In this document: in pieces, positions 9,135 through 18,303 of the stretch
How positions within the stretch are numbered: the stretch's first letter is position 1
Layout: each line of letters starts with the position of its first letter
NCBI RefSeq assembly: GCF_017833525.1
Contig: NZ_JAFICD010000005.1
Coordinates: 310,001-374,000 of the forward strand
Origin: Duganella sp. 1411
GTDB lineage: Bacteria; Pseudomonadota; Gammaproteobacteria; Burkholderiales; Burkholderiaceae_D
Length of the DNA: 64,000 nucleotides
Reading direction: 5' to 3'
Notes under the pieces: model-generated
Databases searched by the model: none
Told to the model about the DNA's origin: nothing
The model's input: the letters and a program-made list of their open reading frames with translations, nothing else
Position numbers and translations under genes: made by a program

Positions 9135-10031
9135 TTACGCCTGTTTCTTGCCGTAGCAATGCGGGCACGATTTCTCGTACACGTATTCCGGCGACAACTG
9201 CTGGCGCGGCGTGACCACGGCGCGGCAGACGAAGCACTGCACGGTCTCGGTCGGCTCCAGCTTGGGGTTGAGCGCGGTGCGGTAGTCGAACACGAAGCAA
9301 TCGCCCGTGTAGTGGGCGCCGCCGACCTCCTCGAAGTATTTCAGGATGCCCCCCTCCAACTGGTAGACGTCCTGGTAGCCGATGTTCTGCATGTGGATCG
9401 CCGCCTTTTCGCAGCGGATGCCGCCGGTGCAGAAGGTGACCACGGTCTTGCCGTCGAAGTCGGGCTTGTGCGCGGCGATCACCTCGGGGAACTCGGTGAA
9501 CTTGGTGATGCGGTAGTCGACCGTGTTGTCGAAGGTGCCGACGTCGACCTCGAAATCGTTGCGGGTGTCGACCATGACCACCGGCTTGCCGTGGTCGTCG
9601 ACGCCGTTGTCGAGCCAGCGCTTGAGCGTGTGGGCGTCGACGAACGGCGCGCGGCCCTCCTCGGGCTTGATCAGCGGCATGCGCATGGTGATGATTTCTT
9701 TTTTGATCTTGACCAGCATGCGCTTGTGCGACTGCTCGACCGAATAGCTTTCCTTCACTTCCAGGTCGGCGAAGCGGGCGTCGTCGCGCACCCAGGCCAG
9801 GTACTCGTCGATGCGCGCGCGCGGGCCGGACAGGAACATGTTGATGCCCTCGGGCGTGAGCAGGATGGTGCCCTTGAGGCCGAGCCGCTGGCAAATGTCC
9901 TGGTACAGCGGACGCATCTCCTCGGTGTTGTCGAAGGTGACGAACTTGTAGGCGGCGATGTTGACGTGGGCGGCAGCGGCGGCGATGGCGGCGGCATGCG
10001 CTTCAGCTTGTAAAGCGGTATTAGCGGGCAT
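9135..10031 (-). CDS. trhO: tRNA uridine(34) hydroxylase TrhO (rhodanese family)
   Basis: TrhO (YceA) hydroxylates uridine 34 in certain tRNAs using oxygen, the first step toward 5-alkoxyuridine wobble modifications. The 298-residue product has the family's N-terminal acylphosphatase-like region (AYKFVTFDNTEEMRP), a central rhodanese domain with catalytic Cys near residue 201 (VTFCTGGIRCEKA), and a C-terminal Cys-rich segment (CFVCRAVVTP, CPHCYGKKQA) that probably binds metal. The ATG at 10031 is preferred over an in-frame TTG 15 bases upstream. The gene is monocistronic and convergent with the methyltransferase gene. Confidence 0.92.
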   Translation of the reverse strand: MPANTALQAEAHAAAIAAAAAHVNIAAYKFVTFDNTEEMRPLYQDICQRLGLKGTILLTPEGINMFLSGPRARIDEYLAWVRDDARFADLEVKESYSVEQSHKRMLVKIKKEIITMRMPLIKPEEGRAPFVDAHTLKRWLDNGVDDHGKPVVMVDTRNDFEVDVGTFDNTVDYRITKFTEFPEVIAAHKPDFDGKTVVTFCTGGIRCEKAAIHMQNIGYQDVYQLEGGILKYFEEVGGAHYTGDCFVFDYRTALNPKLEPTETVQCFVCRAVVTPRQQLSPEYVYEKSCPHCYGKKQA

Positions 10032-10101
10032 GATGGATGGGATCAAAAAAACGGGAAAGGCGACATTATACGCGTTTTTCTGCCCAAAAAAACGGCGGCC
10101 G

Positions 10102-10536
10102 CTAGCGCCCCGGGGACGGCCCCGGCGCTTGTAGCACGGTGACCTCGTGGCCCGGCAGCGCCGCCCTGGCCAGGTCGCGCTGGGCTTCGAGCTGCAGGAA
10201 CAGCGCGCGCCAGCGCTCGTCGTCGCAGCGCGGCGCCGGCAGGATGCCGCCGCTGGTGCAAAGTACGCGCTCCGGAGCGCCGTCGTACAACGCGCCGCCG
10301 GCGCCGTCCGAGCAGGCGCGCGCCACGCGCCGGCTGTACACCAGGCGCTGGTCGACCAGCAGCAGCGTGGTGCTGAACTGGCAGTTGGCGTCCCCCGGCG
10401 ACGGGCCGAAGGCCGCCAGCAGTTGCGCGCGCGACGGCGCCGGCTGCCGGGATTGCGCGGTGGCGCAACCTAGCAGGACCAGCAGCGCCACGCCCCCCGC
10501 GGCGGCGCCGATGCGGGCGGATCGATGTCGGCTCAT
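10102..10536 (-). CDS. Small hypothetical lipoprotein
   Basis: A 144-residue protein with a lipoprotein signal peptide (basic start, hydrophobic core, lipobox LLGC near residue 24), so it should be lipid-anchored in the envelope. The mature part has about four further Cys residues, including CQFSTTLLLVDQRLVYSRR and CTSGGILPAPRCDDERW, which may form disulfides. The ATG is fixed by a strong GGAGGA site 5 bases upstream. I do not recognise the family. It lies downstream of the M4 protease in the same direction, separated by a strong GC hairpin. Confidence 0.65.
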   Translation of the reverse strand: MSRHRSARIGAAAGGVALLVLLGCATAQSRQPAPSRAQLLAAFGPSPGDANCQFSTTLLLVDQRLVYSRRVARACSDGAGGALYDGAPERVLCTSGGILPAPRCDDERWRALFLQLEAQRDLARAALPGHEVTVLQAPGPSPGR

Positions 10537-10556
10537 GATGTCCTCCTTGGTAATGA

Positions 10557-10592
10557 GCGCGGCCCGGGGCGACAACTCGCCCCGGGCCGCGC
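10557..10592 (-). other. Strong 16-bp GC hairpin between protease and lipoprotein genes
   Basis: The arms GCGCGGCCCGGGGCGA and TCGCCCCGGGCCGCGC are perfectly complementary, with a four-base loop. There is no T tract on either strand. It lies 17 bases after the protease stop and 20 bases before the lipoprotein start, so it may protect the protease mRNA 3' end, weaken read-through, or both. Confidence 0.6.
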
Positions 10593-10609
10593 AGTTCACT
10601 TATACCCGA

Positions 10610-13081
10610 TTAATTGAACCTGAACGCGATCGTGAACGGCACCAGTTCGTACGCCGCGCCGCCCCGGTAGGTGCGGAAATACACCGTCGTCGGCGTCGTC
10701 CCCGTGTTTTTGTACGACTGCACGATGCGGGTGTTGGAATAGCTGCTGTACTTCGAAGGCACGACATCCGTGTTGGCGTTGCTGACGACGAACAGGCCCC
10801 AGTAGGCGTACTCGCTCGACAGCCAGGAGCCGACGAAGTCGCCGGTCACGGTCTGTCCCGGCGACAGCGTCACCTGATAGTAACGGTTGGTGGCCGGGTC
10901 GGCGTTGCCGATGAAGCCGGTTTTGCCGGCGGCCAGGACTTCGGACGTGGCGATCGAGGTGTTGCCGGCGCCGGTCGCCTGCAGCGGCGTGGCCGCCGGC
11001 GGCACCGCGTACCACACCGGCAGGCCGTTGGGGCTGGTGACGATCATGTTGCCGTCGTCGCGGATCGCGGCGGTGGCGCCCGGCGAGCTAAAGGTGCCGG
11101 CGTTCCACAGCGGCGTCTTGCTGCTGTTCTGGTAGACCACCAGGTTGCCGTCGGCCTGCAGCAGCGCGGTCGCGTTCGGGTTGTTGTAGGTGTTGGCGTT
11201 CCACACCGGCGTCAGCGGCGAGACCTTGTACAGCACCAGGTTGCCGTCCGCTTGCATCACCAGTTTATATTGCCCGTTGCACGAAGGAATGGCCTCGTCC
11301 CTGGACATGACCCGTCCGGCGTCGAGCGCGCCGCAGGCGGCGGCGCTCCACGCGGCGCCGACGTTGATGCCGCGGAAGGCGTTCCATACCGCCTTTTCCT
11401 CGGCTGAACCGTTGCCGTACAGGTCGCGCGCGGCGGTGATGGCGGCCGAGCGCGCCGACACGTAGTTGGTGGTGTTGGTCATGTAGACGGTCAGCGCGCG
11501 GTACCAGATGCGCCCGGCGCGGTCGTTGCCGATGCCGGTCATGCCCGACGGCAGATACGTCGACGAGGTGTCGCCGGAGGTGGTCGCGCCCTGGCTCAGG
11601 AAGTAGAACGCGCGGTTCATCGGGCCGCTGCTGTAGTGCACGTCCGCCTCGGCGATGGCCAGGGTCCAGGCGTCGAAGCTTCCGCCGTCCAGGCTCGGCT
11701 TGTACATATAGCGGAACGGCGAGGGGCCGATGCCCTCGCCGATGGTCCAATTGCCGCCGGTGGCCGGAATCGTCGAGGTGCCGCCGCCGCGCTTGTAGAA
11801 CTCGACCAGGGAGCCGAAGATGTCCGAGGTGGCCTCGTTCAGGCCGCCCGATTCGCCGATGTAGTACAGGCCCGCCGTTTTGGCCGTGACGCCGTGGGTC
11901 AGCTCGTGCCCGGTCACGTCGAGCGACGTGACGTTTTTGTAGGTGGCGTTGCCGTCGCCGTAGTGCATGCAGAAGCAGGTGTCGGACCAGTAGGCGTTGA
12001 CGCCGCTGGACTGCGGCAGCGGATCGTGCACCACGGCATAGGTGGCCTTGCCGGCGCCGTCGATGCCGTTGCGGCCGAAGATGTTCTTGTAGAAGTCCCA
12101 GGTCGCGCCGATGCCGTAGGCGACGTCGACGGCCGGGGTCTGGTAGGAGTCGCTGGTGGTGCCGCTGCCGGGCGTGTAGTTCTGGCCGTCGCCCCAGGTG
12201 TTGGTGGGGTCGGTGAAGATGTCGCCGATGACCGGGGTCGCGGTATTGTATTTGAGCACGACGTTGTTGCCGAAGCTGCCGCCGGTGCCGCGCAGCATGT
12301 CGCGCAGCTCGTAGCCGCTGGCGGTGCTGTTGGTGTTGAGCGAGACGGTGCCGTTGTAGTAGCCGCGGGCGCCGGTGGCCACGGTGTGCGCGGTCTGCAG
12401 GCTGTTCCATTGCTTGACGATGGCGCCGGTGTTGGCGTCGATCAGGAAGTCGACATGCTTGACGCCGTCGTTCTTGTTGTTCAGTTCGACGTGGACATGG
12501 TAGGTCAGCAGGTGGCCCAGCACGCGCTCCCCGACCATGGTGGCGTCCAGCTCCTCGTTGGCCACGCCGCGCGGCAGCACCGGTTCGGTTTGCGGATAAA
12601 TCACCAGCTCGAACACCGGCTCGGCGGAGAATTTTCCTTTCGGCAGCAGGGTTTTGCGGACCACCGCCAGCGCCTCGTCGGTCGACAGGCGCGGGGTGGT
12701 GCCGACGCTGATCTCGGTCTTGAGCGCGTTGGTCAGCGCCAGTTGCTGGCCGCCGGCGTCGGCGTGGGTGATGACCTCGCCGCCCCAGATCTTGACGCCC
12801 TGGTAGCGCTGCTGGAAGCGCGTGTGGCTGTGCGCGAACTCGTCGACCACCGTGCTGACCGGGGTCAATTGGTCGTTGCCGGTCAGTCCCAGTTCCCCGC
12901 GCATGGCGTTGAGGTGCTCGCTGGCGGCCGCGACGCGGGCCTGCACGGCGGCCGGCTGGCTCGCTTGCCTGGCCAGTTCGACACCTACCGGAGCGATCTG
13001 CGCCATGGCAGGGCTCACGGTCAGCAGTGGACATAACAGAAGAATCGCCTGCTTAATCGCTTTTAATTGACTAATTTTCAT
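10610..13081 (-). CDS. Secreted M4 zinc metalloprotease with bulb-lectin domain
   Basis: Extracellular thermolysin/elastase-type endopeptidase. The 823-residue precursor has a signal peptide ending AMA-QI (about residue 28), an FTP/PepSY propeptide (about 30-230), and the M4 catalytic domain with zinc motif HELTHG (near residue 391) and third ligand in GGLNEATSD. The M4 C-terminal helical domain includes a His in AEADVHYSSGP that fits the catalytic proton-donor position. A D-mannose-binding (B_lectin) module follows, with three QADGNLV-like repeats (about 594-697), then a C-terminal beta domain resembling secreted-protease PPC domains. The start codon is supported by GAGGG. The lectin module is an unusual addition and probably targets glycan surfaces. 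Confidence 0.92.
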   Translation of the reverse strand: MKISQLKAIKQAILLLCPLLTVSPAMAQIAPVGVELARQASQPAAVQARVAAASEHLNAMRGELGLTGNDQLTPVSTVVDEFAHSHTRFQQRYQGVKIWGGEVITHADAGGQQLALTNALKTEISVGTTPRLSTDEALAVVRKTLLPKGKFSAEPVFELVIYPQTEPVLPRGVANEELDATMVGERVLGHLLTYHVHVELNNKNDGVKHVDFLIDANTGAIVKQWNSLQTAHTVATGARGYYNGTVSLNTNSTASGYELRDMLRGTGGSFGNNVVLKYNTATPVIGDIFTDPTNTWGDGQNYTPGSGTTSDSYQTPAVDVAYGIGATWDFYKNIFGRNGIDGAGKATYAVVHDPLPQSSGVNAYWSDTCFCMHYGDGNATYKNVTSLDVTGHELTHGVTAKTAGLYYIGESGGLNEATSDIFGSLVEFYKRGGGTSTIPATGGNWTIGEGIGPSPFRYMYKPSLDGGSFDAWTLAIAEADVHYSSGPMNRAFYFLSQGATTSGDTSSTYLPSGMTGIGNDRAGRIWYRALTVYMTNTTNYVSARSAAITAARDLYGNGSAEEKAVWNAFRGINVGAAWSAAACGALDAGRVMSRDEAIPSCNGQYKLVMQADGNLVLYKVSPLTPVWNANTYNNPNATALLQADGNLVVYQNSSKTPLWNAGTFSSPGATAAIRDDGNMIVTSPNGLPVWYAVPPAATPLQATGAGNTSIATSEVLAAGKTGFIGNADPATNRYYQVTLSPGQTVTGDFVGSWLSSEYAYWGLFVVSNANTDVVPSKYSSYSNTRIVQSYKNTGTTPTTVYFRTYRGGAAYELVPFTIAFRFN

Positions 13082-13358
13082 GTATTCCCTCGTGGTGGAT
13101 GGACGGACGCGCCAAGGAAATCGGCTGGCTGACCCTTGACTCCGGGAAATAATAACCAACAAAAATTGTCAAAAATATTTATTTTTATTTTTTGTTAATA
13201 TTTGCGGGATTGTGAGATTCGTAGAGTTTTGCCGGGGCAAATGCCGGGTAAACTCGCCGGGAGGGTCGCTGCGGTCCGGCCGGGCGGCGCAAATCAGATC
13301 ATCGGGATCGACGCCCGCACGGTAAAATAGCTGGTTATTGATCAGCGGTGGGCAGCGT

Positions 13359-16300
13359 ATGAACATGGTAGCAAACGAACAAGTGGTGGCGCCGGACGAG
13401 GGCATCGCGGCGCCGGTCGGGCCGGCCTTCGTCCACCTGCGGGTGCACTCGGAGTATTCGATCGTCGACGGCCTGGTGCGCATCGACGACCTGGTCGGCG
13501 CCGCCGCCAAGGACAAGCAGGCGGCGCTGGCCGTCACCGACCTGTCCAACATGTTCGGCATGGTCAAGTTCTACAAGAGCGCGCGCGGCAAGGGCATCAA
13601 GCCGGTGGTCGGCGTCGACGTCTGGATCACCAACGACGACAACCGCGACAAGCCGTCGCGCCTGATGCTGTTCGCCAAAAACCGCATGGGCTACCTGCAG
13701 CTGTGCGAGCTGCTGTCGACCGCCTGGCTGACCAACCAGTACAAGGGCCGCGCCGAGCTGCGCACCGAGTGGCTGGCCGAGCTGGCGTCGAAAACCTACG
13801 ACCTGCTGCCCGACGATAATCCGGCCAACGGCCTGATCGCGCTGTCGGGCGCCCACTTCGGCGACGTCGGCATCGCCATCGAAAACGGCAACCCGGCGCT
13901 GGCCGAGAAGAACGCGCAGAAGTGGGCGGCGATCTTCCCCGGCCATTTCTACATCGAGATCCAGCGCGCCGGCCAGGCCAACCAGGAGACGCAGGTGCGC
14001 CACTCGGTCGCGCTGGCGGCCAAACTGGGGCTGCCGGTGGTGGCCACCCATCCGGTGCAGTTCATCTCCGGCGACGAGTACATCGCCCACGAGGCGCGCA
14101 CCTGCATCGCCGAGGGCGAGATGCTGGCCAATAACAAGCGGGTGCGCAAGTTCAACGAGAACATGCGCTTCCTGTCGCAGGCCGAGATGCGCGCGCTGTT
14201 CGCCGACCTGCCGGCGGCGCTGCAAAACTCGGTGGAAATCGCCAAGCGCTGCAACCTGACGCTCACGCTGGGCAAGCCGCAGCTGCCGAACTTCCCGACC
14301 CCGCCGGGCATGACGATCGACGAATTCCTGGTGGCCGAGTCGAAGGCCGGCCTGGAAAAGCGCCTGCTCCACCTGTACCCGGACCCGGAGCGGCGCGAAA
14401 AGGAGCGCCCGCGCTACGAGGCGCGCCTGAAGTTCGAGACCGATACCATCTGCAACATGAAGTTCCCCGGCTACTTCCTGATCGTGGCGGAGTTCATCCA
14501 GTGGGCCAAGGAGAACGGCGTGCCGGTCGGACCGGGCCGCGGTTCGGGCGCCGGCTCGCTGGTGGCCTATTCGCTGCTGATCACCGATCTGGACCCGCTC
14601 AAATACAACCTGCTGTTCGAGCGCTTCCTGAACCCGGAACGGGTGTCGATGCCCGACTTCGACATCGACTTTTGCCAGGAGGGGCGCGACCGCGTCATCC
14701 AGCACGTCAAGGATTTGTACGGCAAGGAGGCGGTCTCGCAGATCGCCACCTTCGGCACCATGGCGGCCAAGGGCGCGATCCGCGACGTCGGCCGCGTGAT
14801 GGACTTCGGCTACAACTTCTGCGACGGCGTCTCCAAGCTGATTCCGTTCAAGCCGGGCAAGCCGGTGTCGATCGCCGAGGCGATCGAGGAGGAGCCGATG
14901 CTCAAGGAGCGCCAGCAGAACGAGGAGGAGGTGGCGCAGCTGCTCGATCTGGCGCAGCAGGTCGAGGGCATCACCCGCAACATCGGCATGCACGCCGGCG
15001 GCGTGTTGATCGCGCCGGGCAAGCTGACCGACTTCTGCCCGCTGTACACGCAGGGCGGCGATTCGGGCGTGGTGTCGCAGTACGACAAGGACGACGTCGA
15101 GGCCGTGGGCCTGGTCAAGTTCGACTTCTTGGGCCTGACCACGCTGACCATCCTGGACCGCGCGGTGCGCTACATCAAGGCGCTCGACCCGAAGGAGGCC
15201 GAGTTCGACCTGGCCAAGCTGCCGCTCAACGACCGGCCGTCGTACGAGCTGCTGACCAAGGCGAAAACCGTCGCCGTCTTCCAGCTGGAGTCGCGCGGCA
15301 TGCAGGGCATGCTGAAGGACGCGCGGCCCGACCGCTTCGAGGACATCATCGCGCTGGTCGCCTTGTACCGCCCGGGCCCGATGGACCTGATCCCAGACTT
15401 CTGCAAACGCAAACACGGCGAGAAGTTCGACTATCCCGATCCGCGCACCGAATCGATTCTGTCCGAAACCTACGGCATCATGGTGTATCAGGAGCAGGTG
15501 ATGCAGATGGCGCAGATCGTCGGCGGCTACTCGCTGGGCGGCGCCGACATGCTGCGCCGCGCGATGGGTAAGAAAAAAGCCGAGGAGATGGCCGAGCACC
15601 GCGAGATCTTCCGCGCCGGCGCCGCCAAGGACGGCCTGACCGCGCAGAAGGCCGACGAGATCTTCGACTTGATGGAAAAGTTCGCCGGCTACGGCTTTAA
15701 CAAGTCGCACGCCGCCGCCTACGCGCTGCTGTCGTACCACACCGCCTACCTGAAGGCGCACCACCCGGCCGCGTTCATGGCGGCCAACATGTCGCTGGCG
15801 ATGGACGACACCGAGAAGGTCAAGATCCTGGTCGAGGACGCGATCGACATCTGCGGCCTGACCATCCTGCCGCCGGACATCAACAAGTCCGACTACCGCT
15901 TCACGCCGGACGGCCCGCCGCCATCGGTCACCGGCAAGAAGGTCACGCAGATCCGCTACGGCCTCGGTGCCGTCAAGGGCTCGGGCCAGAACGCGATCGA
16001 GGCGATCATCGCCGCGCGCACCGCCGGCGGTCCGTTCACCAGCCTGTTCGACTTCTGCAAGCGGGTCGACAAGAAGCAGATCAACCGCCGCACCATCGAA
16101 TCGCTGATCCGCTCGGGCGCCTTCGATTGCCTCGACGTCGACCGCGCGATCCTGCTGGCATCGGTCGGCTTCGCGATGGAGTGCGCCGACCAGGAAGCCA
16201 AGGCGGCCAACCAGGTCAGCCTGTTCGGCGGCGACGACAGCGACCTGGTGGCCCCGCCCGAGTATGTCAAATGCGCGCCGTTCACCGACCGCCAGAAGCT

Positions 16301-16910
16301 GGCCGAGGAAAAGATCGCGCTCGGCTTCTACCTGTCGGGCCACATGTTCGACTCGTTCGCGCCCGAGGCGCGCCGCTTCGCCCGCACCAAGCTGGCCGAG
16401 TTGGAGCCGTCGCGCGAGCCGCGCATGCTGTGCGGCGTGATCACCGGCATCCGGCCGCAGATGACGCAGCGCGGCAAGATCCTGATCGTCACCCTGGACG
16501 ACAAGACGGCGGTGGTCGAGGTGACCGTGTATTCCGAGGTGTTCGAGGAGAACAAGCGCATGTTCAAGGACGACGAGTTCCTCGCCGTCGTCGGCAAGGT
16601 GTCGGAGGACCGCTTCTCGGGCGGGCTGCGGATCTCGGCCGAGCGGGTGTTCGACATCGTCACCGCGCGCGTCAACTACGGCAAGCAGCTGGCGCTGTCG
16701 CTGCCGGCCAATGTGGACGCCAAGAAGATGGCCGAGCTGCTGGCGCCGCACCGCATGGCCGACGGCCTGCCGGTGGCGATGCGGGTGGCGCCGCAGGGCG
16801 TCAAATGCGTGCTGCAGCTGGGGGAGGGCTGGCGCGTGGCGCCGTCGGACGACCTGCAGCTGGCGTTGAAGCAGGGCCTGGGCGCCAGCGAAGTCGAGAT
16901 CGAGTACTAA
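13359..16910 (+). CDS. dnaE: DNA polymerase III alpha subunit
   Basis: Catalytic subunit of the replicative DNA polymerase. The 1183-residue length fits DnaE1. The N-terminal PHP domain starts with HLRVHSEYSIVDG; the polymerase core contains the catalytic PDFDIDFC motif (near residue 431) and GPGRGSGAGSL. A helix-hairpin-helix region and a C-terminal OB fold follow (CGVITGIRPQMTQRGK). The ATG at 13359 is chosen; a second ATG two codons on and an upstream TTG at 13338 are alternatives, and no strong Shine-Dalgarno decides between them. The gene stands alone, with an AT-rich tract at 13160-13200 upstream and a REP-like element 17 bases downstream. Confidence 0.97.
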   Translation: MNMVANEQVVAPDEGIAAPVGPAFVHLRVHSEYSIVDGLVRIDDLVGAAAKDKQAALAVTDLSNMFGMVKFYKSARGKGIKPVVGVDVWITNDDNRDKPSRLMLFAKNRMGYLQLCELLSTAWLTNQYKGRAELRTEWLAELASKTYDLLPDDNPANGLIALSGAHFGDVGIAIENGNPALAEKNAQKWAAIFPGHFYIEIQRAGQANQETQVRHSVALAAKLGLPVVATHPVQFISGDEYIAHEARTCIAEGEMLANNKRVRKFNENMRFLSQAEMRALFADLPAALQNSVEIAKRCNLTLTLGKPQLPNFPTPPGMTIDEFLVAESKAGLEKRLLHLYPDPERREKERPRYEARLKFETDTICNMKFPGYFLIVAEFIQWAKENGVPVGPGRGSGAGSLVAYSLLITDLDPLKYNLLFERFLNPERVSMPDFDIDFCQEGRDRVIQHVKDLYGKEAVSQIATFGTMAAKGAIRDVGRVMDFGYNFCDGVSKLIPFKPGKPVSIAEAIEEEPMLKERQQNEEEVAQLLDLAQQVEGITRNIGMHAGGVLIAPGKLTDFCPLYTQGGDSGVVSQYDKDDVEAVGLVKFDFLGLTTLTILDRAVRYIKALDPKEAEFDLAKLPLNDRPSYELLTKAKTVAVFQLESRGMQGMLKDARPDRFEDIIALVALYRPGPMDLIPDFCKRKHGEKFDYPDPRTESILSETYGIMVYQEQVMQMAQIVGGYSLGGADMLRRAMGKKKAEEMAEHREIFRAGAAKDGLTAQKADEIFDLMEKFAGYGFNKSHAAAYALLSYHTAYLKAHHPAAFMAANMSLAMDDTEKVKILVEDAIDICGLTILPPDINKSDYRFTPDGPPPSVTGKKVTQIRYGLGAVKGSGQNAIEAIIAARTAGGPFTSLFDFCKRVDKKQINRRTIESLIRSGAFDCLDVDRAILLASVGFAMECADQEAKAANQVSLFGGDDSDLVAPPEYVKCAPFTDRQKLAEEKIALGFYLSGHMFDSFAPEARRFARTKLAELEPSREPRMLCGVITGIRPQMTQRGKILIVTLDDKTAVVEVTVYSEVFEENKRMFKDDEFLAVVGKVSEDRFSGGLRISAERVFDIVTARVNYGKQLALSLPANVDAKKMAELLAPHRMADGLPVAMRVAPQGVKCVLQLGEGWRVAPSDDLQLALKQGLGASEVEIEY

Positions 16911-16926
16911 GAGTACCCGTGTTCGA

Positions 16927-17021
16927 CGTAGGGCGGATTAGGCGGAACGCCGTAATCCGCCATTGCACGCGCCGCCGGGACGCACGCAATGGCGGATTAC
17001 GCTGCGCTAATCCGCCCTACG
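16927..17021. repeat. REP/MITE-like element, copy 2 (inverted)
   Basis: This 95-bp element has the same 15-bp terminal inverted repeats as the other copies, but the inner halves are in the opposite order: the GGCGGAACGCC half is on the left and the GCTGCGC half on the right. It lies between the convergent dnaE and VirK-family genes. Confidence 0.85.
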
Positions 17022-17083
17022 TGTTTCCAGTGTTTCCGGAGTTTCCGGTGTGTGCAGTGGCCGTGGCCGGCGCGGGCCGAAGA

Positions 17084-17992
17084 TCACACGCCCGCCCTGA
17101 GCGCCGCGCACACTGCGTCCCCCAGCTGCGTCAACATCTCATGCCGCTTGCGCACCTCCGAGCGCTTCTTGGACGGCACCAGCGCCAGATCCGGCTCGGC
17201 CGGCGCCGCGCACGGCAGCGTATGGTCGCCATCGGCGCGCCGCTCGGCCCCCAGCTCCGCCCACAGCGCGTCGTAATCGGCGTGCACCTTGCCGCGCCGC
17301 GCCGCGCGCCAGGCCGCGCGGTTGTCGTTGCCGACCAGACGCAGCTCGCCGCAGCCCTGCTCATGGGCGATGCGCGCCAGCAGCCGTATCATCAGATTCT
17401 TCGGCCGCAGCCCATGCAGCTCGCGCGTGGCCTCCTTGATCAGCTCAAGCCCGCGCGCGTCCCGCGGCCCCTGCATGCAGCCGACGAACAGCCCCATGCC
17501 GGAGCGCCCCGGGGCGTCGGCGGCCAGCGCGAAGAACGAGAACGCGCAGGTGTACACCGCCGCGCCGCCCTGCAGCAGTTGCAGCGCCAGGTCGCCCTCG
17601 CGCTCCATGTGGTCGACCGCGCTCAGGCGGATCACGTACGGCAGGCCGGACTTGCCCGTCACGCCGCCGATCGCCACGCTGGCGCGCGCGGCGCGCACCG
17701 TCAGCGCGGCCATTCCCTGGCGCAGGATGAAACGGTAGTGCGCGCCCAGCAGCTCGACGCGCTGGTCGCAGCTGAATTTCTTGCTCAGGTAGGGGCGGTA
17801 GATCTTGTAGACCAGCTGCGGCTTAGCCTTGACCAGCTCGGTGAACATCGGGTGCGAGTTCAGCAACTGCAGCCAGCGGCTGCTGGCCGAGCGCGCCAGC
17901 AGCGCGCGCAACGCCAGCTTGGCGCTGGCGCCGAGCCGCTTGAGTCCCGTGCGGGCGGCGGTGCCGGAATGGAGGGTGATCAACTGCGACAT
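17084..17992 (-). CDS. VirK/YbjX (DUF535) family protein
   Basis: A 302-residue protein of the VirK/YbjX family. Members have been linked to envelope integrity and resistance to antimicrobial peptides in enterobacteria, but the biochemical activity is unknown. Family hallmarks include the core YRPYLSKKFSCDQRVELLGAHY (in two pieces), the central VYTCAFSFF and FVGCMQGP segments, and the later LRLVGNDNRAAW followed by a Tyr/Asp region. No signal peptide or transmembrane segment is evident. The ATG at 17992 is preferred over an upstream extension and is preceded by a weak AAAGA. The gene is convergent with dnaE. Confidence 0.8.
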   Translation of the reverse strand: MSQLITLHSGTAARTGLKRLGASAKLALRALLARSASSRWLQLLNSHPMFTELVKAKPQLVYKIYRPYLSKKFSCDQRVELLGAHYRFILRQGMAALTVRAARASVAIGGVTGKSGLPYVIRLSAVDHMEREGDLALQLLQGGAAVYTCAFSFFALAADAPGRSGMGLFVGCMQGPRDARGLELIKEATRELHGLRPKNLMIRLLARIAHEQGCGELRLVGNDNRAAWRAARRGKVHADYDALWAELGAERRADGDHTLPCAAPAEPDLALVPSKKRSEVRKRHEMLTQLGDAVCAALRAGV

Positions 17993-18303
17993 GGGGCGTC
18001 TTTCAAGAATGCCGCCGCCCGGGTCGGGCGGCAATGACGGCCGACGGCGCCGGGACGCGGGCCGTCGCGGGGGTGCGGGGGCGGCCGACAGCGGGTAAGC
18101 TGTTGTCTCGATGCAATTAAATTGCCGTCAGGGTAAGGCGATGGTAGACTCCGTGTAACGCAATGTAAATTCGTGTAAATCCCTACGCGTTTCCCTTAAT
18201 AATTGCGCGCAAGAAAACACGGCCGCCGCTGGCGCGCCGGCGCCCAGTAAGGGTTTCCCTTAGCGCCGCGCCGGCGGCGGCCCTCCGCACACGGACCGCA
18301 TCG
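17993..18303 (+). other. 311-bp intergenic region with a long hairpin before the kinase gene
   Basis: No gene is seen here. The arms at 18221-18236 and 18267-18282 (GGCCGCCGCTGGCGCG and its complement, with one G-T wobble) form a 16-bp stem around a 30-base loop, ending 21 bases before the kinase ATG. A 10-bp direct repeat GTTTCCCTTA occurs at 18189 and again at 18253, inside the loop. No convincing Shine-Dalgarno lies between the hairpin and the start codon, so the hairpin could affect translation. Confidence 0.5.

Noticed and set aside
13335..16751. An 1138-codon open frame antisense to dnaE
   Set aside because: It is a shadow frame caused by high GC and codon bias of dnaE. Its translation is low-complexity (Arg/Val/Leu/His/Gln-rich), has no family motif and no ribosome site.
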